Shown one piece after another: positions 14,657 through 15,682 of a stretch of 15,682 bases of DNA (within the stretch, counting starts at the first letter, position 1; each line of letters opens with the position of its first letter). The translations under genes were made by a program, and so were the position numbers. The notes under the pieces were generated by a model that did no database searches, was not told the DNA's origin, and saw only the letters and a program-made list of their open reading frames with translations. The stretch is from an uncultured Muribaculaceae bacterium (GTDB lineage Bacteria > Bacteroidota > Bacteroidia > Bacteroidales > Muribaculaceae): NCBI GenBank assembly GCA_947178235.1, contig CAMWXQ010000009.1:1-15682 (forward strand). Reading direction: 5' to 3'.

Positions 14657-14779
14657 AATTAAGAATTATGAATTAAGAATTAAGAATTTGGCTACCTTAT
14701 AAGTCTTATAAATCCTATAAGTCTTATAAATCTTATAGACCAAATCAAATTCTTAATTCTTAATTCATAATTCTTAATT
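14657..14779. repeat. Perfect 34-bp inverted repeat in the xylA-xylE spacer
   Basis: The arm 14657-14690 is the exact reverse complement of 14746-14779, with 55 bp between them. Each arm is made of the heptamers AATTCTT and AATTCAT, about 4.5 units. The right arm ends 5 bases from the xylA stop codon and the left arm ends 21 bases before the xylE start codon, so the dyad fills the spacer and would fold in the xylA-xylE message as a long A-U rich stem. No clean target-site duplication is visible at its edges. Nearly all of the 149-base gap between the genes is this structure. Confidence 0.92.
14696..14740. repeat. 9-bp tandem repeat with TTATAA core, 5 units
   Basis: Five 9-bp steps are present: CTTATAAGT, CTTATAAAT, CCTATAAGT, CTTATAAAT, CTTATAGAC. 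The core TTATAA is self-complementary, the same design as the TAGCTA array at 1-36. The array occupies the loop of the 34-bp inverted repeat. Units differ mainly by single transitions, so it is an old or loosely maintained array. Confidence 0.9.
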
Positions 14780-14784
14780 TGGGA

Positions 14785-15682
14785 TTAGACGTACATATTG
14801 ACGATTGCCTCGTAGAGCTCCTGCTTGCCGGAGGTCTGCTTGGGCTCGCCTACGCTCTTGGAGTATTCGACTACCTCTTCGAGGGTGAGCTTGCCATCCT
14901 CGAACTCCTTGCCCTTGCCGGCGTCGAAGGATGCGTAGCGCTCCTCGACCATGGCCTTGATGGGCGAGTTGGTGAGCAGGTCGGCTGCGCTCTCGAGGGC
15001 GCGGGCCATGGCGTCCATGCCTGCGATGTGGGCGATGAAGATGTCTTCGAGGTCGGTCGAGTTGCGACGGGTCTTGGCGTCGAAGTTGGTACCGCCGTTG
15101 CCGAGGCCACCGTTGCGGATGATCTGCATCATGGCCATGGTGAGCTCGAGGTTGTCGATGGGGAACTGGTCGGTATCCCAGCCGTTCTGGTAGTCGCCGC
15201 GGTTGGCGTCGATGGAGCCGAGCATACCATTGTCGACGGCTACGGCGAGCTCGTGCTCGAAGGTGTGGCCGGCGAGGGTGGCGTGGTTCACCTCGATGTT
15301 GAGCTTGAAGTCCTCGGCGAGGCCGTGGGTCTTGAGGAAGCCGATGACGGTCTCGGAGTCGACGTCATACTGGTGCTTGGAGGGCTCCATGGGCTTGGGC
15401 TCGATGAGGAAGGTTCCGTCGAAGCCCTTCGAGCGGGCATAGTCGCGGGCCATGCGGAGCATGGTGGCGAGGTGTTCCTTCTCGCGCTTCTGGTCGGTGT
15501 TGAGGATGCTCATGTAACCCTCGCGGCCGCCCCAGAATACATAGTTCTTGCCGCCGAGGGCGATGGTGGCGTCGATGGCGTTCTTGATCTGGACTGCTGC
15601 GCGGGCTACGGTGTCGAAGTCGGGGTTGGTGGCTGCGCCGTTCATGTAGCGTGCGTGGCCGAAGACGTTGGCGGTGCCCCAG
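14785..15682 (-). CDS. xylA: Xylose isomerase, C-terminal 298 residues (gene runs off the window)
   Basis: The frame is open to the window edge, where it reads [20 protein letters not shown], a well-known XylA segment, so an internal ATG at 15645 is not the start. About 140 N-terminal residues lie outside, compared with the usual length near 440. The enzyme converts D-xylose to D-xylulose (and D-glucose to D-fructose) using two divalent metals. The metal ligands are present in the motifs [29 protein letters not shown] (Glu and His), SIDANRGD (Asp), GWDTDQFP (two Asp) and NFDAKTRR (Asp); [11 protein letters not shown] and WGGREGY are also typical. It is cytoplasmic. It is followed on the same strand by xylE, and the hairpin spacer begins 5 bases after its stop codon. 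The promoter is outside the window. Confidence 0.96.
   Translation of the reverse strand, partial: WGTANVFGHARYMNGAATNPDFDTVARAAVQIKNAIDATIALGGKNYVFWGGREGYMSILNTDQKREKEHLATMLRMARDYARSKGFDGTFLIEPKPMEPSKHQYDVDSETVIGFLKTHGLAEDFKLNIEVNHATLAGHTFEHELAVAVDNGMLGSIDANRGDYQNGWDTDQFPIDNLELTMAMMQIIRNGGLGNGGTNFDAKTRRNSTDLEDIFIAHIAGMDAMARALESAADLLTNSPIKAMVEERYASFDAGKGKEFEDGKLTLEEVVEYSKSVGEPKQTSGKQELYEAIVNMYV

Noticed and set aside
14657..14779. A MITE with target-site duplication
   Set aside because: The terminal inverted repeats are perfect, but no convincing direct duplication flanks them, so insertion cannot be shown from this sequence alone.
15643..15645. ATG as the start of xylA
   Set aside because: The frame continues to the window edge with conserved XylA sequence (WGTANVF), so this is an internal Met.

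Overview
The window looks like a piece of a high-GC Bacteroidales chromosome, most like the gut family Muribaculaceae, although the family-level call is inference. The evidence for Bacteroidota is: promoter boxes of the TAnnTTTG type; no recognisable Shine-Dalgarno sequences; signal peptides followed by Gln; two proteins ending in type IX secretion (T9SS) type A-like sorting tails; and an adjacent xylA-xylE pair of Bacteroidales style. Coding sequence is GC-rich and codon choice strongly favours C or G at third positions, so the opposite strand is full of long spurious reading frames. Several intergenic spaces are abruptly AT-rich and repetitive.

Layout. (1) 1-559: a 9-bp tandem repeat, then a leftward gene for an unrecognised 174-residue protein. 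(2) 560-810: a divergent promoter region. (3) 811-5346: a rightward gene for a 1511-residue secreted multidomain adhesin-like protein, closed by a strong intrinsic terminator. (4) 5411-5706: a gene-free stretch holding a nested inverted-repeat element of about 224 bp and a heptamer array. (5) 5707-6438: a rightward GT2-like glycosyltransferase that lacks a recognisable DxD motif; its 3' end overlaps the next gene tail-to-tail by 26 bp. (6) 6413-11259: a leftward two-gene operon, a 998-residue TPR protein followed by a plug-less outer-membrane beta-barrel. (7) 11406-12941: a leftward gene for a secreted tandem SGNH/GDSL hydrolase with a T9SS-like tail. (8) 13130-15682: leftward xylA (its N-terminal part lies outside the window) then xylE, separated by a 149-bp spacer built from a perfect 34-bp inverted repeat around five 9-bp tandem repeats.

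How the parts fit. xylE imports D-xylose with protons and xylA isomerises it to D-xylulose. The neighbouring secreted SGNH esterase could remove acyl groups from plant or mucin glycans, but it has its own promoter and a terminator separates it from the xyl genes. The TPR and barrel proteins are probably an envelope pair. The adhesin and the esterase are both built as T9SS cargo, which suggests the cell has that system.

The least explained content is non-coding. Three heptamer arrays based on AATTC(A/T)T lie in the sense orientation just before the starts of three unrelated genes. Two 9-bp tandem arrays each carry a 6-bp palindrome per unit. One composite inverted repeat is made of smaller palindromes. 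An 8-mer, CTACCTTA, occurs in three of these non-coding elements. No tRNA, rRNA, CRISPR array, transposase or integrase was recognised.
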